Source: Bradyrhizobium sp. in8p8
Lineage (GTDB): Bacteria; Pseudomonadota; Alphaproteobacteria; Rhizobiales; Xanthobacteraceae
Assembly: GCF_000426845.1 (NCBI RefSeq)
Contig: NZ_AUGD01000002.1
Location: forward strand, 248,001 to 312,000
Reading direction: 5' to 3'
Length of the DNA: 64,000 bases
The notes under the pieces were generated by a model. The model saw only the letters and a list, made by a program, of their open reading frames with translations. It was not told the DNA's origin and did not search any database. This document shows positions 33,997 to 42,655 of the stretch, in pieces (position 1 is the stretch's first letter; every line of letters starts with the position of its first letter). A program made the position numbers and the translations under genes.

Positions 33997-35082
33997 GTGC
34001 TGAGCACGACAGACGATCTTCGCATCCGTGAACTGAAAGAACTGAGCACGCCGGAAGAGGTGATGCGGGAGGTCCCGCGGACACTCACCGCCACGCGCGT
34101 GGTGATGGCCGCGCGCAACGCCATCCATGCGATCCTGAGCGGCCAGGACGACCGCCTCCTGGTCGTGGTCGGCCCCTGCTCGGTGCACGATCCCAAGGCC
34201 GCCCTCGACTATGCCGAGCGCCTCGCGAAGCTGCGGGAAGATCTTGCCGACCAGCTCGAGATCGTGATGCGCGTCTATTTCGAGAAGCCGCGCACCACCG
34301 TCGGCTGGAAGGGGCTGATCAACGACCCCGATCTCGACGGCAGCTTCGACATCAACAAGGGCTTGCGGCTGGCGCGCAACGTGCTGTCGGCTGTGAACAA
34401 TCTCGGCCTGCCCGCCGGCACCGAATTCCTCGACATGACGACGCCGCAATACATCGCCGACCTCGTGTCCTGGGCCGCGATCGGCGCGCGCACGACCGAG
34501 AGCCAGATCCATCGCGAGCTGGCGTCGGGCCTGTCCTGCCCGGTCGGATTCAAGAACGGTACCGATGGCAACGTGCGGATCGCGGCGGACGCGGTGAAGT
34601 CGGCCTCGCATCCGCATCATTTCATGGCGGTGACGAAGCTCGGCCGTTCGGCGATCGCCTCGACCGCGGGCAACGAGGACTGCCACATCATCCTGCGCGG
34701 CGGGAGCAAGCCGAACTACGACGCGGCAAGCGTGGCGGCCGCCTGCAACGATTTGACCACGTCCGGCGTCGCGCCGCTGGTGATGGTCGATGCGAGTCAT
34801 GCCAATTCGAGCAAGAAGCCGGAGAATCAGCCGGTGGTGATGGCCGATATCGCTGCTCAGATCACCGGCGGCGAGAGCCGCATCATGGGCGTGATGATCG
34901 AGAGCAACCTCGTCGCGGGCCGGCAGGACGTCGTACCGGGCAAGCCGCTCACCTACGGCCAGAGCATCACCGATGGCTGCATCGACTGGCCCACCACGGC
35001 AAGCGCGCTCGAGCAGCTCGCCGACTCCGTCGAGATCCGCCACAACATCCGACGCGCTGGGCGGCACGAGCGGTCGGCCTAG
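33997..35082 (+). CDS. aroG: 3-deoxy-7-phosphoheptulonate (DAHP) synthase, class I
   Basis: A 361-aa class I (AroF/G/H-like) enzyme condensing phosphoenolpyruvate and erythrose 4-phosphate, the first step of the shikimate pathway. Landmarks are LLVVVGPCSVHDPKAALDYA, MRVYFEKPRTTVGWKGLIND, and MVDASHANSSKKPENQP with metal/substrate residues. Start is GTG at 33997 with CAGGAG 6 nt upstream. The upstream aromatic leader and terminator suggest attenuation control. The symbol could equally be aroF or aroH; sequence alone does not settle the allosteric effector. Confidence 0.92.
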   Translation: MLSTTDDLRIRELKELSTPEEVMREVPRTLTATRVVMAARNAIHAILSGQDDRLLVVVGPCSVHDPKAALDYAERLAKLREDLADQLEIVMRVYFEKPRTTVGWKGLINDPDLDGSFDINKGLRLARNVLSAVNNLGLPAGTEFLDMTTPQYIADLVSWAAIGARTTESQIHRELASGLSCPVGFKNGTDGNVRIAADAVKSASHPHHFMAVTKLGRSAIASTAGNEDCHIILRGGSKPNYDAASVAAACNDLTTSGVAPLVMVDASHANSSKKPENQPVVMADIAAQITGGESRIMGVMIESNLVAGRQDVVPGKPLTYGQSITDGCIDWPTTASALEQLADSVEIRHNIRRAGRHERSA

Positions 35083-35108
35083 CTCTCGAGCAACCAGCTG
35101 TCGCTCCA

Positions 35109-35133
35109 CCACCTCTCCCAACGGGAGAGGTGG
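35109..35133. terminator. Hairpin between convergent genes
   Basis: CCACCTCTCCC (35109-35119) pairs perfectly with GGGAGAGGTGG (35123-35133) around AAC... a 3-nt loop. It lies between the stops of aroG and the convergent small exported-protein gene. It lacks a T tract. Confidence 0.55.
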
Positions 35134-35138
35134 AAGCC

Positions 35139-35393
35139 TCAACAGCCGCGGCAGATGCTCTTGATCTTGCGATCGAGCTCCGCGTCTTCCTTGTTCGCGG
35201 GCGTGTTCGGATTGCTCAGATTCTTCTCGCTCGGCACATCGGCCGCGCGCGGCTGACGGTGACCGACCGGCGCCGGCAATACCGTTGCAGGGATCCCACT
35301 GCCGGACGTCGGCCCCTTGGAGCCACCGGTCTGTGCCATCGCGCCGTCACCCAGCAAGAGCACAAGCGATGCTGCCAGCATGATCTTTTTCAT
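35139..35393 (-). CDS. Small exported protein (hypothetical)
   Basis: An 84-aa protein with signal peptide MKKIMLAASLVLLLGDGAMA (cleavage before QTGG). A Gly/Ser/Pro-rich linker follows, then a charged helical end, NPNTPANKEDAELDRKIKSI, closing in CRGC. ATG at 35391-35393 is supported by GGAGCACC upstream. No family recognised. Confidence 0.7.
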   Translation of the reverse strand: MKKIMLAASLVLLLGDGAMAQTGGSKGPTSGSGIPATVLPAPVGHRQPRAADVPSEKNLSNPNTPANKEDAELDRKIKSICRGC

Positions 35394-35434
35394 TTTCGGT
35401 GCTCCATTCTTAAATCGGCGCTCTCCACTTCCGC

Positions 35435-36529
35435 TCAAGTCTCTGGCGGATAAAGATGAACGTCGCCACAATAATCCACGATACGATAGCGCGTTTCGGC
35501 TCCCGCATCATCCGCAGGCAGTGCGGTATTTTGCGTCGTCAATAGGTAGCTGGGTCCTACCGGCGACTTGCCGGCGCCGCCGGGAATGTCGATGACATAG
35601 TCCGGCTGACAGAGTCCTGACACGCGCCCGCGCAGTTGCCGCATCAGGTCCTGTCCCTGCGCCAACGTCGTTCGCAGATGCGCGGTGCCCGGCGCAAGAT
35701 CGCCGTGATGCAGATAGTAGGGCTTGATCCTGCATTCGACGAAAGCTCGCATCAAATCCGACAGAGCGACGATGTTGTCATTGACGCCGCGCAAAAGCAC
35801 GGACTGACTCACCATGGGAACGCCGGCGTCGACCAGACGCGCGCAAGCGGCGCGCGCCGCTCCAGTCAGCTCGCGCGCATGGTTGGCATGCAGCGCGATC
35901 CAGGTGGTGGCGCCATCGACCTTCAGTGCAGCGACCATCTCGTCGCTGATGCGCGCGGGTTCGGCCACCGGCACGCGGCTGTGAAGACGGATGATCTTGA
36001 CGTGTTGGATCGCGGCCAGATCGGCCATGATCTCGCTCATCCGCCGCGGCGACAGCATCAGGGGATCGCCGCCGGTCAGAATCACCTCCCAGATCTCGTC
36101 ATGTGCCCGGATGTAGTCGATCGCCGCGCGATAGGCGCTGTCGGACAGCGCATTCTCCTTGCCGGGCCCCACCATCTCGCGGCGGAAGCAGAAGCGGCAG
36201 TAGACCGCGCAAACGTGAACGAGCTTGAACAACACGCGGTCGGGATAGCGGTGCACGATCCCGGGAACCGGCGAATGCGGATGGTCACCGATCGGATCGG
36301 CGTTCTCGCCCGGCTTCAGGTCCAGTTCGGCCGCGGTCGGAACGAATTGTCGCGCGATGGGATCGTCGGGATCCGATGCGTCGATCAACTCGGCCAGATC
36401 GGGCGTGACCGCCACGGCATAGCGCGCGGCAACGCGTTCGAGCGCCGGTAGCGCTGCCGCGGGCGCCAACCCCTCGGCGATGAGCTCGGCAGGCTCACGC
36501 AGGGTGCGTGCAAGATTCGCCTTCGTCAT
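35435..36529 (-). CDS. epmB: EF-P lysine 2,3-aminomutase (EpmB)
   Basis: A 364-aa radical SAM enzyme of the lysine 2,3-aminomutase family. The cluster-binding CAVYCRFCFRRE (C-x3-C-x2-C) is near residue 110, and VILTGGDPLMLSPRRM and the PLP-lysine region near the C-terminus are intact. It turns (S)-alpha-lysine into (R)-beta-lysine for EF-P modification. Assignment as EpmB rather than catabolic KamA rests on the epmA overlap (ATGA, 4 nt) and efp next door. ATG at 36527-36529. Confidence 0.88.
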   Translation of the reverse strand: MTKANLARTLREPAELIAEGLAPAAALPALERVAARYAVAVTPDLAELIDASDPDDPIARQFVPTAAELDLKPGENADPIGDHPHSPVPGIVHRYPDRVLFKLVHVCAVYCRFCFRREMVGPGKENALSDSAYRAAIDYIRAHDEIWEVILTGGDPLMLSPRRMSEIMADLAAIQHVKIIRLHSRVPVAEPARISDEMVAALKVDGATTWIALHANHARELTGAARAACARLVDAGVPMVSQSVLLRGVNDNIVALSDLMRAFVECRIKPYYLHHGDLAPGTAHLRTTLAQGQDLMRQLRGRVSGLCQPDYVIDIPGGAGKSPVGPSYLLTTQNTALPADDAGAETRYRIVDYCGDVHLYPPET

Positions 36530-37578
36530 CTATCATCCGCGGGCGGTGTCCACACCACCTGATCAATTCGTGTTGCGCCGCTCGCCAACATGACCAGCCG
36601 GTCGAAGCCGAGTGCGACGCCACTCGCCTCCGGCATTGCGGCAACCGCAGCCAGAAAGTCCTCGTCGAGGGGATAGGCTTCGCCGTATCGGCGCTGTTTC
36701 TCGATCATCGACTCCGTGAAACGTTTTCGCTGCTCGTCGGCATCGGTCAGCTCTCCAAAGCCGTTGGCGAGCTCGACGCCGCAGGCATAGACCTCGAAAC
36801 GCTCGGCGACCCTCGGGTCGTCCGCCTTCGCCTGCGCCAGCGCCGCCTCTGGAGATGGGTATTCAAACAGGATGGTCAAACGCCCCTGCCCCAGATGCGG
36901 CTCGACATGCTCCACCAGGACCTTGCTGAAGATGTCGGACCAGCTGTCGTCCTCGGCAACACGGACCTTGGCCCCGGCCGCCGCAGCGAGCGCGGTACGG
37001 TTAGCCTCGCCGCCCGGGATTGTCGACAGCAGATCGATCCCAGCGAAACGTTCGAAGGCACCCGCGACGGTCAGAAGCTCGGGCTCGGCGAACGGATCGG
37101 CGGTCCGACCGCGGAAGGAGAAGGACCCGATCCCGGTCGCCTGCGCCGCACGGGCGATCACGACGATGCAATCGGCCATGATGGCATCATAGGGCGCGTC
37201 CGCTCGATACCATTCCAGCATGGTGAATTCGGGCAGATGCAGGTCGCCGCGCTCGCGGTCCCGGAACACCCGCGCGAACTCGAAGATTCGCGTCTCACCT
37301 GCCGCCAGCAGCTTCTTGCAGGCAAATTCGGGCGAGGTCCGCAGGTATCGGCTCGCACGGCTGCCGTCGGGCCGCATGATCTCGGTGCTGGGGGCGTGCA
37401 GATGGGTCTCATTGCCGGGGGAGACCTGTAGGACCGAGGTTTCGACCTCCGTGAAGCCCTGTTCGGCGAAAAAGCCCCGCAACGCCCCGGTCACGGCTCC
37501 CCTGGCCTGGAGGAACGGACGCCGGTCAAGGTGCCGCGAGGGCGCCCAGAATGGCGACAACGGCTTGTCCCCGGCCAT
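36526..37578 (-). CDS. epmA: EF-P--(R)-beta-lysine ligase (EpmA, GenX/PoxA)
   Basis: A 350-aa class II lysyl-tRNA synthetase paralogue with the catalytic core but no anticodon-binding domain. FLQARGAVTGALRGFFAEQG begins the fold. Motif 2 is FEFARVFRDRERGDLHLPEF and motif 3 is SGVALGFDRLVMLASG. It attaches beta-lysine to the EF-P lysine. The ATG at 37576-37578 is chosen over an adjacent TTG. It is convergent-free but divergent from efp, 162 bp apart, so shared control is possible. Confidence 0.92.
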   Translation of the reverse strand: MAGDKPLSPFWAPSRHLDRRPFLQARGAVTGALRGFFAEQGFTEVETSVLQVSPGNETHLHAPSTEIMRPDGSRASRYLRTSPEFACKKLLAAGETRIFEFARVFRDRERGDLHLPEFTMLEWYRADAPYDAIMADCIVVIARAAQATGIGSFSFRGRTADPFAEPELLTVAGAFERFAGIDLLSTIPGGEANRTALAAAAGAKVRVAEDDSWSDIFSKVLVEHVEPHLGQGRLTILFEYPSPEAALAQAKADDPRVAERFEVYACGVELANGFGELTDADEQRKRFTESMIEKQRRYGEAYPLDEDFLAAVAAMPEASGVALGFDRLVMLASGATRIDQVVWTPPADDR

Positions 37579-37740
37579 CAACCGGTGGCCCCAGCCGGCA
37601 GCAAAGTGCTGGCTTCCAACGGCAAAATCAGTATGTTGCGGCCCGAAACGGGCGCCAAGGTCCGATTTGAGGCCCCAAGTCCCCCATCAATTTGACCACG
37701 TCCTGGCCGCAGCCGGGCCAAGCAAGCAGGAAATACAGCC

Positions 37741-38307
37741 TTGAGAGTCATCGCCAGTTCTATTCGCAAGGGCAACGTGATCGAGCAAGACGGCAAGCTT
37801 TATGTCGTCGTGAGCGCCGAGAACATCCATCCCGGCAAGGGTACCCCGGTTAGCCAGATCGAAATGCGCCGAATCTCGGACGGGGTAAAGATCTCCGAAC
37901 GCTACAAGACCACCGACCAGGTCGAAAAGGCCACGATCGAGGAGCGCAACTACACCTACCTCTACGAGGATGGCGACGGCTACCACTTCATGAACCCCGA
38001 GACCTACGACCAGGTCCAGGTCTCGAAGGACGTCGTCGGTGATGCCGCCGCCTACCTTCAGGAGAGCATGACCGTCAAGCTGTCCATGCACGACACCAAC
38101 CCGGTTGCGATCGCGCTGCCGCAGCGCGTGACGCTGGAAGTGGTAGAGACCGAACCCGTGACAAAGGGCCAGACCGCCTCCTCCTCCTACAAGCCCGCGG
38201 TGCTCTCCAACGGCGTGCGCACCACCGTCCCGCCGCACATCACCGTCGGCACCCGGGTGGTGGTGATGACCGAAGACGGCTCCTACGCCGAGCGCGCCAA
38301 GGACTGA
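37741..38307 (+). CDS. efp: Translation elongation factor P
   Basis: A 188-aa protein with the three beta-barrel domains of EF-P. The tip loop [16 protein letters not shown] carries Lys33, the site of beta-lysylation. It relieves ribosome stalling at polyproline stretches. Start is TTG at 37741 with AGGAAA 7 nt upstream; no ATG fits the conserved N-terminus. epmA and epmB lie divergently upstream and supply the modification. Full length, no oddity otherwise. Confidence 0.95.
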   Translation: MRVIASSIRKGNVIEQDGKLYVVVSAENIHPGKGTPVSQIEMRRISDGVKISERYKTTDQVEKATIEERNYTYLYEDGDGYHFMNPETYDQVQVSKDVVGDAAAYLQESMTVKLSMHDTNPVAIALPQRVTLEVVETEPVTKGQTASSSYKPAVLSNGVRTTVPPHITVGTRVVVMTEDGSYAERAKD

Positions 38308-38352
38308 GCGAGCAATCGAGGATCGGAACAGGTACCGCCGGGGGGCGAGGCA

Positions 38353-39951
38353 GTGGGCAGAAAGAGTCTCCGCTTCGTCTCGCTTCTGCTGGCGCTGCCG
38401 CTTCTCGTTGCCACCCCCCTCGCTGCGGATGAATTCCGCAGCCCCTCGCTCACGGCCCTGCGCGTCGACTGGCGCGCAGCGCTGGACCAACTCCGGATCG
38501 AGATCAACAGCCGTCCCCAGATTGCGGGCGAGTTCATCTTCGCACCCCGCCGCTCGGTGCCGCGCTACGATCCGCGCGCGATGCCGGCATTGGTGCAGCT
38601 GAATGCGGTCTCTTCGCGCTTCTTCACCGGCATTGCCCGAAGTCCCGTACCTGTGCTGCTGCCGTTCGACGTCGCCGCATACATCGAGGCGCAGCGCAGC
38701 GGCGCGCCGGTGACGCTCGCGCTGTCACGCTACCAGGCCGACTTCAATCCCGTCGACATGTTCCATGCCGGTCCGGCCGGTTACAGCGCGACCTTCTCGT
38801 TGGAGCCCGGCGCCGGTGAGGGCATGCCGAGCCGGGTGTTCGCAAGGCCCGTGGAGGTACAGATCACCGGCTCGGCACTCGTCTACGACATCGCCGATCC
38901 CGCCGGCGGCAAGGGCGAGCCGGTCAAGCCGCTCGCGACAACCTATCCGGATCTGCGCAGGTTCATCCGGGAAGGTTATGTGCGCTACGCTTTCACCCGC
39001 TTCGGCGCCGCCTATGTGGTATCGATCCAATGCCTCGACAGCGTCGCCAAGCCGCGGCGGCTCGCCTGCAAGGAGGCCTATCCGGTCGCCGAGCGCTTCC
39101 TGAGGGCGCTGCGAGTCGCAGGCGGCCAGCGCATGCGGCCGTTGACGGACATTGCCTCCAACGTCATCGATCGCCCCGCGGCGCGTTCGCCGGATTTCAG
39201 CTACCGGCCGAGCGGCGATATCATCCCGAATACCGGCTACCGTAAGCAAGGCGGCCATCCCGACGCGATGGCCTATGCGCAGATCCGCTTTCCGCTCGAG
39301 AAGGCACCCGCTTTCGTGCGCTCGCAATCCTACGGCAAGCGCGACAAGAGCGGCGAAGGTCCGACCGCCTATCCCTGGCGCGACAATTTCTGCGAGGCGC
39401 GCAGTTTCGAGGTGTGGCAATGCGCCGGCGGATACGGCCATCAGGGCGAGGACATTCGCGCCGCCGACTGCCCGTCGCCCGGCGAAGGCCGCGAGCCCTG
39501 CGACCCCAAGCAGCGTGCCGTCGTCGCGGTGCGCGACGCCATCGTGATCCGCGGCGTCAGGGACCAGGCCGCGACGCTGCAGATCAACAGCCGCACCGAG
39601 CACATCCGCTTCCGCTATATGCACATGAACCCGCAGGCGATGAACGCCGACGGCCTCGTCAACGGCCGCCTCGTCAGCGAAGGCGAAAAGATCGGCGTGG
39701 TCTCGAACTATCTCGACCGTCCCGCCGGAACCTCGCTGCACCTGCATTTCGACGTCCAGGTGTTCACCCGCGACGGCTGGATCTGGGTCAGTCCCTATGT
39801 CACGCTGGTCTCGGCCTACGAGCGGCTGATACGCGCCCGCGGCCGCGAGATCGGCCCAGATATCGCAGTCACGTCGCAGCCGGTGGCTCACGCTCTGCCG
39901 GAAGACGTGATCAAGCCGCACCGGCGCGAGGGATCGAGCGGCGACAATTGA
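38353..39951 (+). CDS. Exported M23-family peptidase with long N-terminal domain
   Basis: A 532-aa protein with signal peptide (GRKSLRFVSLLLALPLLVAT, then PLAADEF). A long unfamiliar domain of about 320 residues follows, then an M23 (LytM) domain. Zinc ligands are visible: H363 and D367 in GHQGED, and H463-x-H465 in LHLHFDVQV, with a further His in RYMHMN. An insert with cysteines (CPSPGEGREPCDPKQ) lies between. It probably cleaves peptidoglycan cross-bridges or has been adapted for another role. Start GTG at 38353 with GGGGGCGAGG upstream. Located 45 nt after efp. Confidence 0.75.
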   Translation: MGRKSLRFVSLLLALPLLVATPLAADEFRSPSLTALRVDWRAALDQLRIEINSRPQIAGEFIFAPRRSVPRYDPRAMPALVQLNAVSSRFFTGIARSPVPVLLPFDVAAYIEAQRSGAPVTLALSRYQADFNPVDMFHAGPAGYSATFSLEPGAGEGMPSRVFARPVEVQITGSALVYDIADPAGGKGEPVKPLATTYPDLRRFIREGYVRYAFTRFGAAYVVSIQCLDSVAKPRRLACKEAYPVAERFLRALRVAGGQRMRPLTDIASNVIDRPAARSPDFSYRPSGDIIPNTGYRKQGGHPDAMAYAQIRFPLEKAPAFVRSQSYGKRDKSGEGPTAYPWRDNFCEARSFEVWQCAGGYGHQGEDIRAADCPSPGEGREPCDPKQRAVVAVRDAIVIRGVRDQAATLQINSRTEHIRFRYMHMNPQAMNADGLVNGRLVSEGEKIGVVSNYLDRPAGTSLHLHFDVQVFTRDGWIWVSPYVTLVSAYERLIRARGREIGPDIAVTSQPVAHALPEDVIKPHRREGSSGDN

Positions 39952-40033
39952 CGGCTTGCTCGTTCCAATGCCTGGCTATGCAAGATTGTCGTCGCGCACC
40001 ACCGCCAGTTCGAACGAAGAAGGGACAGGATTG

Positions 40034-41020
40034 ATGAGCGTCGGACTGATCGGTCTTCTCGACGATATCGCGGGGATTGCCAAGGTGGCGGCGGCCTCGC
40101 TCGACGATGTGGCGGGCCAGGCTGCCAAAGCGGGCACAAAGGCTGCCGGCGTGGTGATCGATGACGCGGCCGTCACGCCGAACTACGTCATTGGTTTTGC
40201 ATCGAAACGCGAGTTGCCGATCGTCGGCAAGATCGCGCTCGGATCGCTGCGCAATAAACTGCTGATTCTGCTGCCCGTTGCCCTGTTGCTCGGATACTTC
40301 CTGCCTGCAGCGGTCACGCCGCTCCTCATGCTGGGCGGAGCCTTTCTCTGCTACGAGGGCGCCGAGAAGGTGCTCGAAGCGGTGCTGCCCCATCATGCGC
40401 ATCACCACGAAGCTCAGCTCCAGCCGATTGCGCTGAATGCCCGCTCGGTCGAAGACGAGAAGGTCGCGAGCGCTATCAAGACAGACTTCATCCTGTCGGC
40501 GGAGATCATGGCGATCACGCTGGCGGCGATTCCGGCGGGCAGCATCTGGACCCAGGCGTTGGTGCTGGCGCTGGTCGGTGTCTTCATCACCGTCGGGGTC
40601 TACGGCGTGGTGGCTCTGATCGTGAAGGCAGACGATGCCGGCATGGCGCTTGCGCGCTATGACGGCGCCTCAGTCATCGGCGGCGCGATCCGCATGCTGG
40701 GACGCGCGCTGGTCCGCGGCATGCCTATCTTCCTGGCCGTGCTGAGCACCATCGGCACCGCCGCCATGATCTGGGTCGGCGGCGGCATCATCCTGCACGG
40801 CATCGAGAAATACGGCCCGCCCGCGGTCGGTCACACCGTCCATGCTGCAACCGAGGCGGCCGCACACCTTCTTCCCTCCGTCGCCGGCATCATCGATTGG
40901 TCGGTCGAGGCGGCCATCTCGGGCGTCGTTGGACTGCTTGTCGGCGCGATTGCTATTCCGGTTGTCGAATACGGCCTCTCGCCGGCATGGAAGCTGTTGA
41001 GGCGATCGGAGCCGGCTTGA
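40034..41020 (+). CDS. DUF808-family membrane protein
   Basis: A 328-aa protein. It starts MSVGLIGLLDDIAGIAKVAA and has several membrane helices, e.g. LLILLPVALLLGYFLPAAVT, SAEIMAITLAAIPAGSIWTQ and ALVLALVGVFITVGVYGVVA. This matches the DUF808 (YedI-type) family of inner-membrane proteins with unknown role. A charged stretch with several His (PHHAHHHEAQLQP) lies near residue 120. ATG at 40034 with GGACAGG upstream. Confidence 0.88.
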   Translation: MSVGLIGLLDDIAGIAKVAAASLDDVAGQAAKAGTKAAGVVIDDAAVTPNYVIGFASKRELPIVGKIALGSLRNKLLILLPVALLLGYFLPAAVTPLLMLGGAFLCYEGAEKVLEAVLPHHAHHHEAQLQPIALNARSVEDEKVASAIKTDFILSAEIMAITLAAIPAGSIWTQALVLALVGVFITVGVYGVVALIVKADDAGMALARYDGASVIGGAIRMLGRALVRGMPIFLAVLSTIGTAAMIWVGGGIILHGIEKYGPPAVGHTVHAATEAAAHLLPSVAGIIDWSVEAAISGVVGLLVGAIAIPVVEYGLSPAWKLLRRSEPA

Positions 41021-41047
41021 ATACGCAGCCGAGACGACGAATGGCGG

Positions 41048-41551
41048 CTAATCCAAGAAAGTCGTGAGCTGCGCGCCCTCATCCGCGACGAACACCGCGA
41101 TCAACTCTGCCGGCTCCGTCATGCTGGCATTGGCCGAGACCAGATGCGTCGAGCCGGGCGGCTCGAAGAAGGACTGGCCGACCCCGAACGTCTCGACTGG
41201 GCCGCCACCGAGCTGCGAGCGGATCTCGCCCTTGGTGATGTAGGCGGTGACAGAGCCCGCATGACGATGCGGCCGTGAAAATCCGCCGGGACCATAGGAC
41301 ACGCGCACGATGGTCACGCGCTTGCCGGGGACGTTCGGCAGCGCGTAGGAGCCGATCGGCTCGATCTTGTCGAGCGGCGAACTCTCCGCCGCAGTGGCAC
41401 AGAGCGGGGCTAGCGCGTCTGATACACTGTCGATCGTCACCGGCAGCGCTTTTCCAATCGCAAGCGCGCAGGCGAGTCCTGCAACGACGGCGAGCGCCGT
41501 CGAACGTGACGGTGCCGGGTATGGCAGGGCCGAAACGCTGATGGCCGACAT
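41048..41551 (-). CDS. Cupin-domain exported protein
   Basis: A 167-aa protein with an N-terminal hydrophobic region (about residues 18-36) that may be a signal or anchor, then a cupin beta-barrel. Metal-binding motif is GGFSRPHRHAGSVTAYITKG, followed by FFEPPGSTHLVSANAS. It ends DEGAQLTTFLD. The gene is 21 nt downstream of the AhpD-like gene and likely cotranscribed. Its function (binding or oxidising a small molecule) is not established. Confidence 0.82.
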   Translation of the reverse strand: MSAISVSALPYPAPSRSTALAVVAGLACALAIGKALPVTIDSVSDALAPLCATAAESSPLDKIEPIGSYALPNVPGKRVTIVRVSYGPGGFSRPHRHAGSVTAYITKGEIRSQLGGGPVETFGVGQSFFEPPGSTHLVSANASMTEPAELIAVFVADEGAQLTTFLD

Positions 41552-41572
41552 CGTGACCTCCCCTTCTGCTGA

Positions 41573-42052
41573 TCAGGAGGCAGCGGCGGCCGCGACGGCC
41601 GGTCGCTTCGCCGGCGTCCAGCGATAGGCGGCGCCAAAGCGGTTCCAGACATTGATCGATGCGACGGCCGAGGTCAGGTACATCAGCTCGGTCTCGGAGA
41701 ACTCGCGGGACGCTTCGGCGTAGACCTCCTCGCTGACGCCCTCGGGCAGACAGGTGAGCGCCTCCGCCCAGGCCAGCGCGGCACGCTCGCGCGACGAGAA
41801 GATCGGCGCCTCGCGCCAGACCGCCACCAGGTTGAGCTTGTCCGCAGGCACACCAATCCGTTCGGACAGGAGAATGTGATGCTGCACGCAGAAAGCGCAG
41901 CCGTTGATCTGCGAGGCGCGCAGCTTGACGAGTTCGAGCAGCTGCTTGTCGAGCCCAGCCTTGGCCGCGAGCTGGCCGAGCGCCAACACCAGATCATAGG
42001 CATCGGGAGCGATCTTCTTGAAATCCTCGTATTCGCTGCGGGCGTGTGACAT
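41573..42052 (-). CDS. Carboxymuconolactone decarboxylase/AhpD-like protein
   Basis: A 159-aa all-helical protein. The redox motif GCAFCVQHHILLSERIG (C-x-x-C with following His) is the AhpD core, and VWREAPIFSSRERAALAWAE belongs to the CMD fold. Such proteins reduce peroxides via a peroxiredoxin partner. It is divergent from the MarR regulator and cotranscribed with the cupin gene; probably part of a MarR-controlled stress response. Confidence 0.88.
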   Translation of the reverse strand: MSHARSEYEDFKKIAPDAYDLVLALGQLAAKAGLDKQLLELVKLRASQINGCAFCVQHHILLSERIGVPADKLNLVAVWREAPIFSSRERAALAWAEALTCLPEGVSEEVYAEASREFSETELMYLTSAVASINVWNRFGAAYRWTPAKRPAVAAAAAS

Positions 42053-42071
42053 TGCCGTTCACCTCGTCTTG

Positions 42072-42096
42072 TTATATGAACCCTTACATCTTATAA
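42072..42096. promoter_or_regulatory. Candidate MarR operator
   Basis: An inverted repeat with 8-bp arms TTATATGA (42072-42079) and TCTTATAA (42089-42096), one mismatch, spacer 9 nt. It lies in the 54-bp divergent gap between the AhpD-like and MarR genes, a size and place typical of MarR operators. It would control both directions. Confidence 0.6.
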
Positions 42097-42106
42097 GAGC
42101 TCTGAT

Positions 42107-42622
42107 ATGACGCGCAAGGCGAAACACGTCGTGAGACCGGGACGAAAAGCGCTCGAAGCCGGCACCGTGCATGTTCCTGCTCCGGGCGAAGGCAAGCGCG
42201 GCGAGCAGGGTTATCTCGGCTACCTCCTGCGCCAGGCCCATGCCGCGGTCCGGCTGAAGATGGAGCGCACCCTTGCCGATCTCGGCGTAACGTCGCCGCA
42301 ATTCGCGGTATTGACGATGTTGAATGCCTATCCGGGCCTGTCAGGCGCCGACGTCGCCCGCCTCACCTTCCTGACCCCCCAGACCGTGGGCGTCATCATC
42401 CGCAATCTCGATCGCGACGGAGCCATTGCGATGACGCCTCATCCGGTCCACGGCCGCATCCAGCAATGGACACTGACGCTGCGCGGCGCCACGCTGTTGA
42501 AGGAGTGCCGGCAGCGTGTGCTCGAACTGGAAAAGCGTCTCGCCAGGGATTTGGATAGGAAAGCTGAAGCCGCAATCCGGCATTGGCTTGCCGCGATTGC
42601 GACTGACCTACAGGAGGGTTAG
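42107..42622 (+). CDS. MarR-family transcriptional regulator
   Basis: A 171-aa protein. The N-terminal extension is basic (about 40 residues). The winged helix follows: GYLLRQAHAAVRLKMERTLA minus spacing, LGVTSPQFAVLTMLNAYPGL, SGADVARLTFLTPQTVGVII and RDGAIAMTPHPVHGRIQQWT wing. It probably represses the divergent AhpD-like/cupin pair and itself through the palindrome at 42072-42096; oxidation sensing is uncertain because no obvious Cys pair exists (one Cys near the C-terminus). Confidence 0.9.
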   Translation: MTRKAKHVVRPGRKALEAGTVHVPAPGEGKRGEQGYLGYLLRQAHAAVRLKMERTLADLGVTSPQFAVLTMLNAYPGLSGADVARLTFLTPQTVGVIIRNLDRDGAIAMTPHPVHGRIQQWTLTLRGATLLKECRQRVLELEKRLARDLDRKAEAAIRHWLAAIATDLQEG

Positions 42623-42655
42623 ACGACGTCCCCTCGGAGCCGCGGGCGCGCCCCT

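Noticed and set aside
36526..37578. Lysyl-tRNA synthetase
   Set aside because: It lacks the anticodon-binding domain and sits with epmB and efp, so EpmA fits better.
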